This document shows, piece by piece, positions 11,501 to 20,763 of a stretch of 64,000 nucleotides of DNA. Source of the stretch: Mantamonas sphyraenae (taxonomy: Eukaryota > CRuMs > Mantamonadidae); contig JAPMXV010000040.1 of the NCBI GenBank assembly GCA_026936335.1, positions 136,138-200,137 on the forward strand, read 5' to 3'. The stretch's first letter is position 1. Each line of letters starts with the position of its first letter. The position numbers and the translations under genes are program-made. The notes below the pieces were generated by a model. That model was not told the DNA's origin and did not search any database. It was given only the letters and a program-made list of their open reading frames with translations.

Positions 11501-12022
11501 TGTAAGGTGGACAGGGAATTCGAGGCTGGCCTGGTCGCATTCGAGGGCACGGTTGGCGACGAGAAGATCTTGGGCGGTGCGACACAGGTAGCCCGGGGCA
11601 ACGGTGACACCTTCGGGCAGATTGAGCGAGGTATAGCGGGGCTCGTTGGAGGAACCCACACGACTGACGAGGAGGGTGCGCACGGTCTTGTCATTGCTCA
11701 GATCCTCGAAAATGGGCAGGATACGTGAGTTTTGGTTTTCTTTGGCGAGAGTGTCCAAAATGCTCTCAAGATCGTCCTCGATGGCGACGTGCACCTGAGC
11801 GGCGGTGGTCTGCTGGGTGGCCATGTAGAATTCGGCATAGGAGTCGGACCAGAGCTCGGCGCATTGCGGGCCAAGGACGAGGTGATCCTTTGCAGTGAGG
11901 AGGGAGAGGGCCACTTGCAGCTGCTCGCCAACCTGTCGCTTTCCGAACACGTGGCTTTCGGGCAGCTCGGCCACGTAGATAATCGGGTTTTGGGCAGTAG
12001 ATTCAGAAGAAGAAGACGCCAT
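5509..12022 (-). CDS. Giant fusion: four pre-ATP-grasp/ATP-grasp-like modules plus isoaspartyl dipeptidase; frame shifts at one homopolymer
   Basis: About 2,170 aa if one base of a 7-G run (9016-9022) is discounted. Modules, by approximate residue: A 10-395, B 400-845, C 850-1350, D 1352-1780, dipeptidase 1790-2165. D is the best-preserved ATP-grasp: VVIKPVNGAAGEGI (nucleotide loop), LLEEML, DQIMVGTGYAGWR, GPGGVDFLMVNGEPYL and LSDVNTARFNG. A to C keep the layout but lose many of these residues. The C-terminal part matches IadA, a metal-dependent hydrolase of beta-aspartyl dipeptides: GFVDIHQHLIGGGGEAGP, ISDHRG, YAHLGRG, LPTHCSK and SSDAFGS. The downstream frame has no ATG near 9003 (it begins GTG), and module C spans the break, so this is one gene. 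The start is ATG 12022. Poly-Ser linkers lie in B and C. Inference: a peptide or amide ligase coupled to an isopeptide-cleaving enzyme; the substrate is unknown. Confidence 0.8.
8998..9025 (-). other. Frame junction in the ATP-grasp/dipeptidase gene: 7-base homopolymer or 28-nt GT-AG intron
   Basis: Read on the minus strand, the upstream frame runs through an Ala tract into GTG followed by seven C. The downstream frame continues as VQATTPQVQVEDEE. Removing one C makes the two frames join without any other change. Alternatively, the 28 bases from GTGCCC to GTGCAG could be excised in the right phase. No other intron here is under 65 bp, so a sequencing or assembly insertion, or a real frameshift, is more likely. 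Confidence 0.6.
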
Positions 12023-12465
12023 GGTGATGTGCAATTGTGGTTCCTAACAGCACGCTACGGGGGTGTCCTTCTTTTTGATGTGGTGAGGGGTGCGCAATGG
12101 GAGGGGTTTCTTGTGGAAGTTTTTTTGGGCGGCCTGACCAAAAGCTGCCGGAAAACTCAGGAAGTTGACGGCCGCATGGACGGGAAAAGAGTGATGCAAA
12201 CGGTGCGGAAATTGATGCAAGACATACCTGGGGATGCATGGGAACGTGGGGAAACATGGAAGGGGGTGAGAGAAGGCGCAGTGAGCGTGAGGAACGATTC
12301 CTGAGAGGGCAATCTGTGGGGACGGGAACAGAGGCGGGAAAGAGAGCGACACGCAGTGGGAAGTTGCGCAAATGGAGTGCCAAGGACCAAAAGGGCACGG
12401 AGGTCGTGCAAGGTAGGTGGAGAAGGGGCAGGCAAAGGTGTGTGGAAGGCCGGTTGCATTTTTTC
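12023..12465. other. Intergenic stretch between the ATP-grasp fusion and desaturase 1
   Basis: These 443 bases separate the ATG of the fusion gene (12022) from the stop of the first desaturase (12466), both on the minus strand. On the sense strand the sequence is pyrimidine-rich, as introns and untranslated regions here are. It should hold the 3' UTR of the desaturase and the promoter and 5' UTR of the fusion gene. No TATA box, conserved element or ORF worth calling was seen. Confidence 0.5.
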
Positions 12466-14245
12466 TCACTCGGCCTTGCCCGCCTGGAGCTTTTCATATT
12501 TCTCGCGGGCCGTGTGTGGCGACGGGGTGGGCAGGTTGTCCACCTTGTCGAGGGCGGCAGCGTAGCGCTTGTAGGTTTCGTAGTTGCGCATCTGGATCTG
12601 CCAGCTGGTGTCCATTCGGTACTCGATCCCGTTCTCCTTGGCCCATTTTTGGACGATGGGGCGGAGGGACGGGTAGTAGTAGCGGGGGATGGTGGGGAAC
12701 AGGTGGTGCTCCAGTTGGTACTGCATGCCACCCCACAGGTACTCATCGATGGGGTTGTGTGTCTGCACGTCGCGTGTGGTGCGGAACTGGTCTTGGACAA
12801 AGGCGAAGCTGACTTCCTCCAGAAGCTCCTCGCTCTGGTGGGTGACCGTCACAATGATGGCGACACCGTATCCGGAAAGCAGAATGGAGCCGAGGGCAAC
12901 CTTCCAAGGCAGCATGAGCATCCAGGCGCTGTTTGCGCTCATCAGGAAGAGCTCGAGGTAGTTGTTGGTGGCGAGTGCAAACTGCCACGATTGGATGCGC
13001 CACGAGACGTAGAGGAAGGAGAAGACCTGCAGAAGAGGGCACGAGAGGGGGAAAGGGGGGAGGGTGGGGGTGTTAGACAGAGGCAGATCGGGTGAAGGTG
13101 CGAGAGGCAAGGGAGGCGGTGCAAGAGAAGGGCACACGTACAAAGTTGTAGTAAACGTGCTGGAAACGACGGAACCAGACATCCTCGCTTTCACGGGGCA
13201 GCCACAGGTGCAGGATCTTGTCGTTCTTGAGGTCGTCGTCGTAGAGGAGCGAGTTTGTAAGAACGTGGTGGGTGTTGTGCTTGCGCTCCCACCAGCCACG
13301 GGAGAAGCTGGGCAGGAAGGCGAGGGCATAGCCAAGGATAAGGCTGCCCTTGCCCCGGCCATGGATGTAGTCATGGGCGGTCCAGCCAGCCTGCTGCTGG
13401 GCAAGGCCGAGGAGAAGCAGGGCCCACCAGGGATGGGACCAAGCAAGATAGGTGCCCAGGATGGCCATGGCATAGATGTGGCCGACATTGAGGATGTCCA
13501 CAAGCCAGTTGCGCTCAAACCAGCCCTGTTGAGTGGTGGGCAGAGGGCCAACAGGTGGCAGGGGAGGAGGGTCAGCAAGGGAGCCACACATGCGAGCGAA
13601 GTGCAGCTCGAGAAGGGTCGATGCGCATGTTCCGTGTGCGCTAGACCCCGGAGGGGAGACTGGCACCACACAAAGGAAAGGCAAGGGCAATGAGGAGGCG
13701 TGGGGCACAGGATGTGGGAGTTGCAGGCCATGTGTGACGCGCAGGGAGGGAGCAAGGTGGGAAACGGCCCGGCGGACAAAAGAAAGGGGCCTGCGGCAGG
13801 ATTGTTCCAGCACGTACGTCCTTTTCCAGCTGCACACGCAGCTTGCGGAAGCTCTTTTCCACGCTGCCGGACTCGGGCAGGGCCAGAGCAGCAGCAGGCA
13901 GGTCCTCGTCGGCCACAATCTTCATGCCCGCGAGCTTTTCGCGCGCATCCATCGAGTGGAGCGAATAGAAGGCGTCCGTGGCGTCCTGCAAATGCCAGCG
14001 CTCAATGCTCTCTGCGAGGGGCGGGGTGGATGTAAGCACGAGCACAACATGGACAGATGTGTGGCGCAGTCATGCAAGGTGATGACGGTGTACATGCAGC
14101 GGTGTACAAGGTGCACAGCGTGGCGAAAGGGCAAACACGTACCAGCACCGCCGGGATGCGCAGCAACCCAGTATTTGCAGTCGTACCAGTTGCCGTCGAT
14201 ACGGATAAGCACAGACTTTTTCGCGTCAAATGTGTTCTTGGTCAT
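12466..14245 (-). CDS. Front-end fatty acid desaturase with N-terminal cytochrome b5 domain (copy 1)
   Basis: Four exons: 14143-14245, 13818-14011, 13142-13525 and 12466-13026 (reading right to left). Phases agree at every junction, giving 413 aa. All three donors are GTACGT. The N-terminal cytochrome b5-like domain has the haem-ligand motif HPGG near residue 29 and a later H in LHS. The membrane desaturase domain has three histidine boxes: HDYIH near 151, HNTHH near 182 and QLEHH near 331. Gln instead of His in the third box is the hallmark of front-end (delta-4/5/6/8) and sphingolipid desaturases. It is an ER enzyme of polyunsaturated fatty acid or sphingolipid synthesis; regiospecificity cannot be read from sequence. 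Exons 2-4 equal in length those of the paralogue at 17071-18815. Confidence 0.92.
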
Positions 14246-14311
14246 GATGGGTGGAATAAGCGTGTGGGGGTGTTGGGCAAAATGCAAGTGTTTCTTGATG
14301 GATGCCGTGCT

Positions 14312-16936
14312 TCAGCCCGCGTGAGCCAGGACGCGCGCGTACAAACGCATGCGCTCGTCGTCGGATTGATCGCCGTGGCGTTCCTGGCCCTGAATGTCGA
14401 AACTAAGGCACATCCATCGCTCGGCTTCGGCCCAGCGTTCGAAAAGAACACATCGCAGGGCGAGATTCCAAGCCGTGCCGGCAAGCCAGCGCAGCTGCAG
14501 GTCTGCGTCAGCTCGCAGTTGTGGCGACTCGTTGAGGGCCGCCATTTCGTCACGTGCGTCGCAAAACCCGGGCCACAACTGCTCTGTGCTGGCCTGGTCG
14601 AGCTGGGCGGCCAGGGAGAGAACGAGCAGGTGAAGACGATCCAGAGGCGAATCATCCATGGCAGCACGCATGTGGTCCACAAGCAGCTGGTGGACGACAC
14701 CTGTCCGCTTGTACTCTGTGCAAAGAGCATGCATGCCTTGCCAGCAATCTGTCCGGCGACTGGGCGTGGGAATGTGCGCCACGTCGTCCAGTACCTTGCG
14801 CAGGTCGTGTTCGGGGCCGTTGAGCAGCAGGACGCATTCGAAACGCATCAACAAGACGTCTGTATGCTCGTGGTGTTGCTTGCCGACGTCGCACTGGAGC
14901 AGCTGAGCCTGCAGCTGATCCACCGCGGATGGATCCGCACCACCATGCCGCAGATCGTCCATTTGCACGTGCAACAGCATGACCAAACTCTTTCGCGCAG
15001 AGGCATGGTCGCCACAGAGCAGGCTGAGATCCTGGGAACAGCTGAGCAGGTCGACCGCGTCCTGAACGTTTGACGCGGCACGGCTGATGTTCCACAATGC
15101 ATCTGCCATCCACTTGAGAACTGAGTTGTCACTTGACGAGGCTTCCAGGCGTGCAATAGAGTCTTGAGCACAGTGGGCAAGGAGAGAGTAGTCCAGCAGC
15201 AGCGTGGACGTGTCGGGGACGCGAACCCACGCCTGAAGGAGACAGTGGAGACGATCCAGTGCCTGTGTGGCGTCGGCTTGCAAGGACAACTGCAGCGCAC
15301 GGATTGCCACATGCAGTGAATTGCTGCGCAGAGCGGAGTGGACAATGCGGGCAAGGCAGACGGGATCGTAGGAAGGAGCTTGACTCAAGCGTCGAAGCAG
15401 ATCGAGCAGCATCGTGTGGTCGTGCTCGTCGTCCTGATCATGCTCAGCCGCACCCAAGTGTGCCAGGAGTGCCATGTAAAGAGCATGGGCGTCTTCCTCG
15501 TCTTCATCTCCATTGGACGGCTGATTCAGCAGGACATTGGCGCATTCGAGGGCGTCGTTCCAGTGTTGCAGGGCAAGGAGGCCCTGCATGCAGCCAAGCC
15601 GAGCCATGTGTTGCAAATGAGGGTAGTGGCCTTCACCCAAAAGGTGACTGAGCATCTGGTACCACTTGAGGCCCTGGTCGTGGTGTGTGCGCTGGTAGCA
15701 ACGGCTCGCGTGGGCCGAAGCGATGGATGCGAGCTGGTGCATCTGCTCAGCCTCCAGGCGCAGCGTGCCGTCCATGTGTCCTGCACCGCAGGCGCTCATG
15801 CACTGTACGGCCTCCATGTCCATATCGCGTTGCAAGAAGCAGGCCATGGCGCGGAGCAGCAGGGCTTCGTCGCGGTCCACAAGCTCCTGCAACCGCTCAC
15901 GAAGCGTGTCGTTGTCCAGATGGTGCATGTTCTGCTCAACGACATGCATGCAGGGCGTGGCATCCCACGGGAGGCCTTGCAGGGACCCACAGGCAACACT
16001 TTGCAGGAGTTGCTGAGCTTCGTCGTGTCCATCGGTGTGCAGAAAGAGCAGTTGGATGAGGTACGCCACATGTGTGTATGTGGATTGCAGACGCACGCAT
16101 TCGCGTGCGTTTGATACGGCCAGCTGCCACAGGTCCTGTGCCTGCTGGCATTGGCTCAACAGTCTTCGTGCGAGCGCATCCGAGCGCCGCTCCATGTCCA
16201 CGTTTGCATCCAGGCCTGCCTGAAGAAAGTCGGCGCTGACCTTGTATTCGCCTTTGTCGTGCAGGTGCTGACCTGTGCTGTACAGCTGGTCGACGAGAGC
16301 GCGACGCATGGCAGAGACGGCTGGAGCTTCATGCGCCTCGCGTCTTTGGAGCAGCTCCTCGCTGGCGTCATGGAGTGCATTGAGGGCTTGTTGTGTGGAT
16401 GTGGCGGCGCCCACTTGGATGGCGAGGCGGTGAAAGGCAAAATCCTGCTTGTCAGGATCGCGCGGTTTTGTTTCTGCCAGCCATTGTGATCGCACGTCCC
16501 GTGCGTCTTGCAGAGCGTGCACAGCGTCATCATGCTGATCAGAGCGCACACAGAGGGTGCCATATTGAATGTGAAAGTGCAGAATCTGGGCGAGGTGGCT
16601 GGGTGAGTGACGCGCTGGTTTGCTCGAATTGCGGTCGATTCCCGAAAGGGCGAGACGTCCCAGCGTGCATGCAGCACGCCGCAAAGCGAGCATAGCAGCT
16701 GCGTTGGATGGAAGGGACGAAGTGGAAGAGGAGGATGCAGACTGCGCACTGGACAGGCTGGACAGGCGAACGCTGCAATTCCAGGCTCGGCCTGCAGCAC
16801 GGTACAGCTTGTTGTGGCCAAACGACGAGCTGTTGTCGTCCATGGCATCTTGCAGGGCCTGCAGCTGGGTCTCTGTGGGCACCATCTCCTTTTGGATGTG
16901 TGCTTCAATGCGCTGCAGTGCAGTGTCGAGGGACAT
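14312..16936 (-). CDS. SPO22/ZIP4/TEX11-like TPR protein of meiosis
   Basis: Single exon, 874 aa, from ATG 16936. The protein is almost all helical, with degenerate TPR-like repeats from about residue 90 to the end. Near the N-terminus, RAWNCSVRL followed by LRRAACTLGRLAL matches the start of the SPO22 domain. Near the C-terminus, WLAGTAWNLALRCVLF followed by AEAERWMCLSFDI resembles the conserved TAWNLA block of TEX11 and ZIP4. In yeast, plants and mammals these are scaffold proteins that couple crossover formation to synapsis. The gene sits between the two desaturase copies on the same strand, 66 bp and 134 bp from them. If the assignment holds, the organism has a meiotic programme. A generic TPR protein is the alternative. 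Confidence 0.6.
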   Translation of the reverse strand: MSLDTALQRIEAHIQKEMVPTETQLQALQDAMDDNSSSFGHNKLYRAAGRAWNCSVRLSSLSSAQSASSSSTSSLPSNAAAMLALRRAACTLGRLALSGIDRNSSKPARHSPSHLAQILHFHIQYGTLCVRSDQHDDAVHALQDARDVRSQWLAETKPRDPDKQDFAFHRLAIQVGAATSTQQALNALHDASEELLQRREAHEAPAVSAMRRALVDQLYSTGQHLHDKGEYKVSADFLQAGLDANVDMERRSDALARRLLSQCQQAQDLWQLAVSNARECVRLQSTYTHVAYLIQLLFLHTDGHDEAQQLLQSVACGSLQGLPWDATPCMHVVEQNMHHLDNDTLRERLQELVDRDEALLLRAMACFLQRDMDMEAVQCMSACGAGHMDGTLRLEAEQMHQLASIASAHASRCYQRTHHDQGLKWYQMLSHLLGEGHYPHLQHMARLGCMQGLLALQHWNDALECANVLLNQPSNGDEDEEDAHALYMALLAHLGAAEHDQDDEHDHTMLLDLLRRLSQAPSYDPVCLARIVHSALRSNSLHVAIRALQLSLQADATQALDRLHCLLQAWVRVPDTSTLLLDYSLLAHCAQDSIARLEASSSDNSVLKWMADALWNISRAASNVQDAVDLLSCSQDLSLLCGDHASARKSLVMLLHVQMDDLRHGGADPSAVDQLQAQLLQCDVGKQHHEHTDVLLMRFECVLLLNGPEHDLRKVLDDVAHIPTPSRRTDCWQGMHALCTEYKRTGVVHQLLVDHMRAAMDDSPLDRLHLLVLSLAAQLDQASTEQLWPGFCDARDEMAALNESPQLRADADLQLRWLAGTAWNLALRCVLFERWAEAERWMCLSFDIQGQERHGDQSDDERMRLYARVLAHAG

Positions 16937-17070
16937 GGATGGGCAGGATTGAAAGGGTTGCTTTTCATTCGCCAGCGCTCGCTCGGCATGTCCAGTCGGT
17001 TACGGTGCAGGGCAGCCACGTGGGCGACAAATGATTGAGGGATCTTGACAGGGATGGTGAGCCAGCGACG

Positions 17071-18815
17071 TCACTCAGCCTTGCCAGCCGCGAGTTTGAG
17101 GAACTTTTCGCGGGCAGTGTGGGGCGACGGGGTGGGCTTGACGTCGATCATGTCGATGACAGCAGCGTTGCGCTTGTACGTGTTGTAGTTGCGCACCTGG
17201 ATCTCCCAGCTGGTGTCCATGCGGTAGTCGAGGCCGTTCTCCTTGGCCCACGCCTGGATGATGGGTCGCAGAGACGGGTAGTAGTAGCGGGGCATGGTTG
17301 GGAACAGGTGGTGCTCCAGCTGATACTGCATGCCGCCCCACATGTACTCGTCGATGGGGTTGTGTGTCTGCACGTCGCGTGTGGTGTTGAACTGGTTGGT
17401 TGCAAAGTCAAAGTCGACACCCTCCACGAGCTCCTCGCTCTGGTGGGTGGCCGTCACCACAATGGCCACAGCGTAGCCCGAGAGCAGAATGGAACCGATG
17501 GCCACCTTCCAGGGCAACATGAGCATCCAAGCGGTGTTGGAGGCCATCAGGACGAGCTCGAGGTAGTTGTTGGTTGTCAGTGCGTGTTGCCATGACTGGA
17601 TGCGCCACGAGACGTAGAGGAAGGAGAAGACCTGTGGTTGGGTTGGGCGGGTTTGCGGGAGGTTAGAAGAAGAAGAAAAGAGAGCAGGGAGCAGGGAGCA
17701 GGGAGCAGGGAGCAGGGAGCAGGGAGCAGGGAGCAGGGAGCAGGGAGCAGGGAGCAGGGAGCAGGGAGCAGGGAGCAGGGAGCGGGGAGCACGTACAAAG
17801 TTGTAGTAGATGTGCTGGAAGCGACGGAACCAGACATCCTCGCTCAGGCGTGGCAGCCACAGGTGCAGGATCTTGTCGTTCTTGAGGTCGTCGTCGTAGA
17901 CGAGAGAGTTTGTGAGGGCATGGTGGGTGTTGTGCTTGCGCTCCCACCAGCCACGGGAGAAGCAGGGGATGGTGGAAAGGGCGTAGCCAAGGAAGTAGGC
18001 CACCTTGCCACGGCCATGGATGTAGTCATGGCCCACCCAAGCGGCCTGCTGTTGGGCAAGGCCAAGGACGAGGGTGGCCCACCAGGGATGGGACCAAGCG
18101 AGATAGGTGCCAAAAACAGCCAGCACGTACACGTGGATCACCGTCAGCACGTCGATCAACCACATGCGCTCAAACCAGCCCTGCGAGGAGAGGTGCCCGG
18201 AAGTAGGACGCGCCGTGGCGGTGTGAGTGGCCGGTGGGAAGGGAAACTCACGGCGGGAGCCAAAAAGCGCAGTAACGAAAAATCCACGTCATGGATCCTT
18301 CCCGAACTCTGCACACGGCGTGTACAGGTGCGTGCGTGGCCCTTTTTACGACCACACGTACCTGTTGTTCCAGCTGGGAGCGCAGAGTGCGGAAGTTCTT
18401 CTCGGCAGCCGGCATCTCGGGCAGCGCCAGCGCAGCAGCCGGCAGCTTCTCCTTGGGCACCTCGGGCATGCGAGCGAGCCGCTCGCGGGCCTCATCAGAA
18501 TGCAGGGCCAGAAACACATTGGTGGCGTCCTGCAGATGCCAACGCTCGATGCTCTCTGATGTACAATAGTACAGGAAACATGGGACACGTGTGCGTGAAA
18601 CGTGTAAGCAGCTCAATGCAGCGGTAGCGCGGCGTGCGTGTTTAGGAAGCGCTCATTTTTTGTTGATGTGAAGCACGACGCGGACCGCAGCACTCACCAG
18701 CGCCTCCCGGGTGCGAAGCAACCCAGTGCTTGCAGTCCACCCACTTGCCGTCGATGCGAATCAGCACAGGCTTCTTGGCATCGAATTTCGAGTCAGCGTT
18801 TGCCACGTCGCTCAT
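17071..18815 (-). CDS. Front-end fatty acid desaturase with N-terminal cytochrome b5 domain (copy 2)
   Basis: Four exons: 18698-18815, 18362-18555, 17797-18180 and 17071-17631 (right to left), 418 aa. Exons 2, 3 and 4 are 194, 384 and 561 nt, identical to copy 1, so the pair arose by duplication after the introns were in place. Donors are GTGAGT, GTACGT and GTACGT. It has the cytochrome b5 motif HPGG, then HDYIH, HNTHH and QLEHH. Conserved blocks shared with copy 1 include GWFER, YLAWSHPWW and QTHNPIDEY. The first 20 residues and scattered positions differ, so the enzymes may have different substrates. Intron 3 (17632-17796) holds a 7-bp minisatellite, is 165 nt long and has no stop, so its retention would add 55 residues without breaking the frame. 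Confidence 0.92.
17682..17790. repeat. Minisatellite with 7-bp unit GAGCAGG, about 15 copies
   Basis: Near-perfect tandem copies of GAGCAGG fill most of intron 3 of desaturase copy 2; the last copies carry one base change. Three units make 21 bases, so an unspliced transcript would encode a repeated LLPAPCS heptad. Copy 1 has no such array in the equivalent intron. Confidence 0.95.
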
Positions 18816-18909
18816 TGCAGTGGACGAAAAGGTTTCTCTTTTGTGGTGGGAGGTCTGGCGTTCATTTCGCAGAATCCATTCAAGTGTGTTTGGATGCTGT
18901 GTGGAGCAG

Positions 18910-20070
18910 CTACGATTCCCTCTTGGCCTTCTTGCTCTTCTTGTCCTTCTTGTCCTTCTTGGCGCTCTTGTCCTTCTTGGCACTTTTTGCGCTTTTGTCC
19001 TTCTTGGCCTTCTTGGTCTTCTTGTCCTTCTTGTCCTTGGGTGTGGTCGACTCGCTGCCTGTGCTGGGCGCAGCCATTCGTGTGTTGGGTGCCTTGAGGG
19101 GCACCCCGCCCGGGCGCAACACGCGTGGGGTGGGCCCACTCCCCAGTGGCCTGTGGATGCTCTTGAGGTCGTCGATCTGCTGGACTGTCTTTTGAAGGCC
19201 CTCGATGCCTTCGTAGTCGACGGCTGGCACGTCGTAGGAGCGTGTGATTGTAAATTGGCGTGCAAAAGGAGGGCACACACTCAGCTGGCCTCGTTCGGCG
19301 TCTGGAAACAGATTCACAAGCTGGTTGGCTTCGTTGTTGTCGGGTGACACATACACAGAATACTTCTCCACGCCCCGTTTGGTTTCCAACTCAAAGCTGG
19401 CCGCTGTGCTGCTGGACTCGCTCAACTTGAAGCGGATTTTCTGGTCGTGAAGCAGCTGCGGGTGAAACTGTGCTCGTGGGCGTGTGTGTGTGAGGATTGG
19501 GGACAGCAGAAGCCTCTGTGTGGTGCACTGCACACATGTGCATGCCGCAAGTGATGTTCTGAGTGTGCAGATGGGCCTTGTCCATGGCGGCAGGCGTACC
19601 TTTTTCGGAGCGACCATGAGCCACAACTCCTTGCCGTCTGTGGATGACGACGACGACGACGACCCCCGGCCCAGCTGGGCAATGTCGTGCTTGCAATCTG
19701 TGTACTCCACCTCTACAAATCCCTCGGGCACGCGTTGTCTGTGTGTCCCGTGCCCCAGTGTCAGTGTCGGCGGGTGGCTGTGGCTGATGCATGTCCGCCA
19801 CCGCACCTCCCACTCCACGCCAGGATACGGCCTCGTGCGTGTTTGGGCACACACAATGTTGCAACGTAGGCATCCCTTTACTCGCCACCTCCCCATCTGC
19901 TGGGACCGAGTCCTTCCTGCAACGTACTCTGCTTCGACACGTGCTCTCTTGCTTGCCTGTCCTTCAGTCTGGTCCTCCTCGTCCAGAACATCGGCCCCCA
20001 ATTCCTGGTCATCCACGGATGACGAGCGTGACGACACGGACAGAGATCGCTTCCTCGACATGGTCGACAT
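18910..20070 (-). CDS. Lysine-rich nuclear protein, possibly RNA polymerase I subunit A34.5 (CD3EAP/PAF49-like)
   Basis: Best model: exons 19928-20070, 19600-19738 and 18910-19455 (right to left), 275 aa. The first donor is ambiguous: GTACGT at 19927, or a weaker GTGGCG about 40 bp further along; both keep phase. The order is an N-terminal Ser/Arg stretch with a basic patch (SKRARVEAE), then GFVEVEYTDC, KELWLMVAPKK and an all-beta-like middle (IRFKLSES, EKYSVYVSP). A C-terminal tail of about 45 residues is made almost only of K, D, S, A and T. A short beta domain beginning with ELWL followed by a Lys-rich tail is the layout of Pol I A34.5, which pairs with A49. The match is by pattern only. 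The tail is low complexity. Confidence 0.4.
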   Translation of the reverse strand: MSTMSRKRSLSVSSRSSSVDDQELGADVLDEEDQTEGQASKRARVEAEYVAGRTRSQQMGRWRVKGCLRCNIVCAQTRTRPYPGVEWEVRWRTCISHSHPPTLTLGHGTHRQRVPEGFVEVEYTDCKHDIAQLGRGSSSSSSSTDGKELWLMVAPKKVRLPPWTRPICTLRTSLAACTCVQCTTQRLLLSPILTHTRPRAQFHPQLLHDQKIRFKLSESSSTAASFELETKRGVEKYSVYVSPDNNEANQLVNLFPDAERGQLSVCPPFARQFTITRSYDVPAVDYEGIEGLQKTVQQIDDLKSIHRPLGSGPTPRVLRPGGVPLKAPNTRMAAPSTGSESTTPKDKKDKKTKKAKKDKSAKSAKKDKSAKKDKKDKKSKKAKRES

Positions 20071-20144
20071 GATGGCAATCCGACGAGTGAGTGACTTCTG
20101 CTGTTTGTGCTGCATTGTGGAGCGCCGTGCACACTGTTCATTGG

Positions 20145-20690
20145 TCATTTTCCACACCCGTCTGCCAATCCCCGTTCCAATGCGTCCAATTGATATTCCA
20201 GGACACGCACATTGTTCATACGCACCGCCTGCGCGTCGGCTACGTCCTGTTCGCTTCGCAGCGAGCGTAGCTGCTCGCTCAGGTCGCCCCGATGGCACCT
20301 ATCCTCCAGAGCTGCCAGGTAGTGGTACATACAATCGTCAAGAGCCGTCTTTGCCACGTCGTACTGATCGTACAGGTCGCTTTGCTGTTGAATAAACGCC
20401 TTTTGTTCGGCGGTTCCGCTCTTTCTGCGCCGGGCCAGCGCTGCGTCCACCTCGCCGTGCATGCGCAGAAGCATTTGGTGGCGACGCAACAGTTCGTAGT
20501 GTTGTTCATTCAACCCCTGAAGATCCAGCGCAGATGCTGCTTCGGTGCCCAGCAGCCGTCTGCGTCCACCTGAAGGTGGTTCCTCTTGCACCTTGTGTGC
20601 TGTGCGCACCCACAGCACACACAGCAAGCCCAGCAGCGCTGTAAGCACGACGGCTAACCTTGGTCCATTGCCAACGACGGTGTTGCGCAT
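20145..20690 (-). CDS. Small single-pass membrane protein with coiled-coil domain, unknown function
   Basis: 181 aa from ATG 20690, the methionine just before a hydrophobic segment (LAVVLTALLGLLCVLWV, residues about 10-28). The rest is charged and helical, with heptad-like Leu/Gln spacing (LLRRHQMLLRMHGEVDAAL, LEYQLDALERGLADG), suggesting a lumenal or extracellular coiled coil of a type II protein. Cysteines near DDCMYHY and DRCHRG could pair. No family is recognised. The gene is divergent from the tetraspan-SH3 gene, with 73 bp between the start codons. Upstream in-frame ATGs reach to 20783 but would overlap that neighbour. Confidence 0.55.
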   Translation of the reverse strand: MRNTVVGNGPRLAVVLTALLGLLCVLWVRTAHKVQEEPPSGGRRRLLGTEAASALDLQGLNEQHYELLRRHQMLLRMHGEVDAALARRRKSGTAEQKAFIQQQSDLYDQYDVAKTALDDCMYHYLAALEDRCHRGDLSEQLRSLRSEQDVADAQAVRMNNVRVLEYQLDALERGLADGCGK

Positions 20691-20763
20691 GCGTGGAATG
20701 CTGTGGCTCACCGGTGGCACGCACCCCATCCCCTCCACACGCCAACACAAGCATTTCCACACC
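20691..20763. promoter_or_regulatory. Shared divergent promoter region (coiled-coil protein / tetraspan-SH3)
   Basis: Only 73 bases lie between the two opposed ATGs, so both promoters and 5' UTRs must fall here or inside the genes. No TATA box was seen. Inferred from spacing only. Confidence 0.4.

Noticed and set aside
17682-17790. CRISPR-like or functional repeat array
   Set aside because: Contiguous 7-bp units without spacers inside an intron; a simple minisatellite.
17071-18165. Reading desaturase copy 2 exons 3-4 as one uninterrupted exon
   Set aside because: The open frame crosses the minisatellite only by chance of length; the paralogue has a real intron at the same position with matching splice sites.
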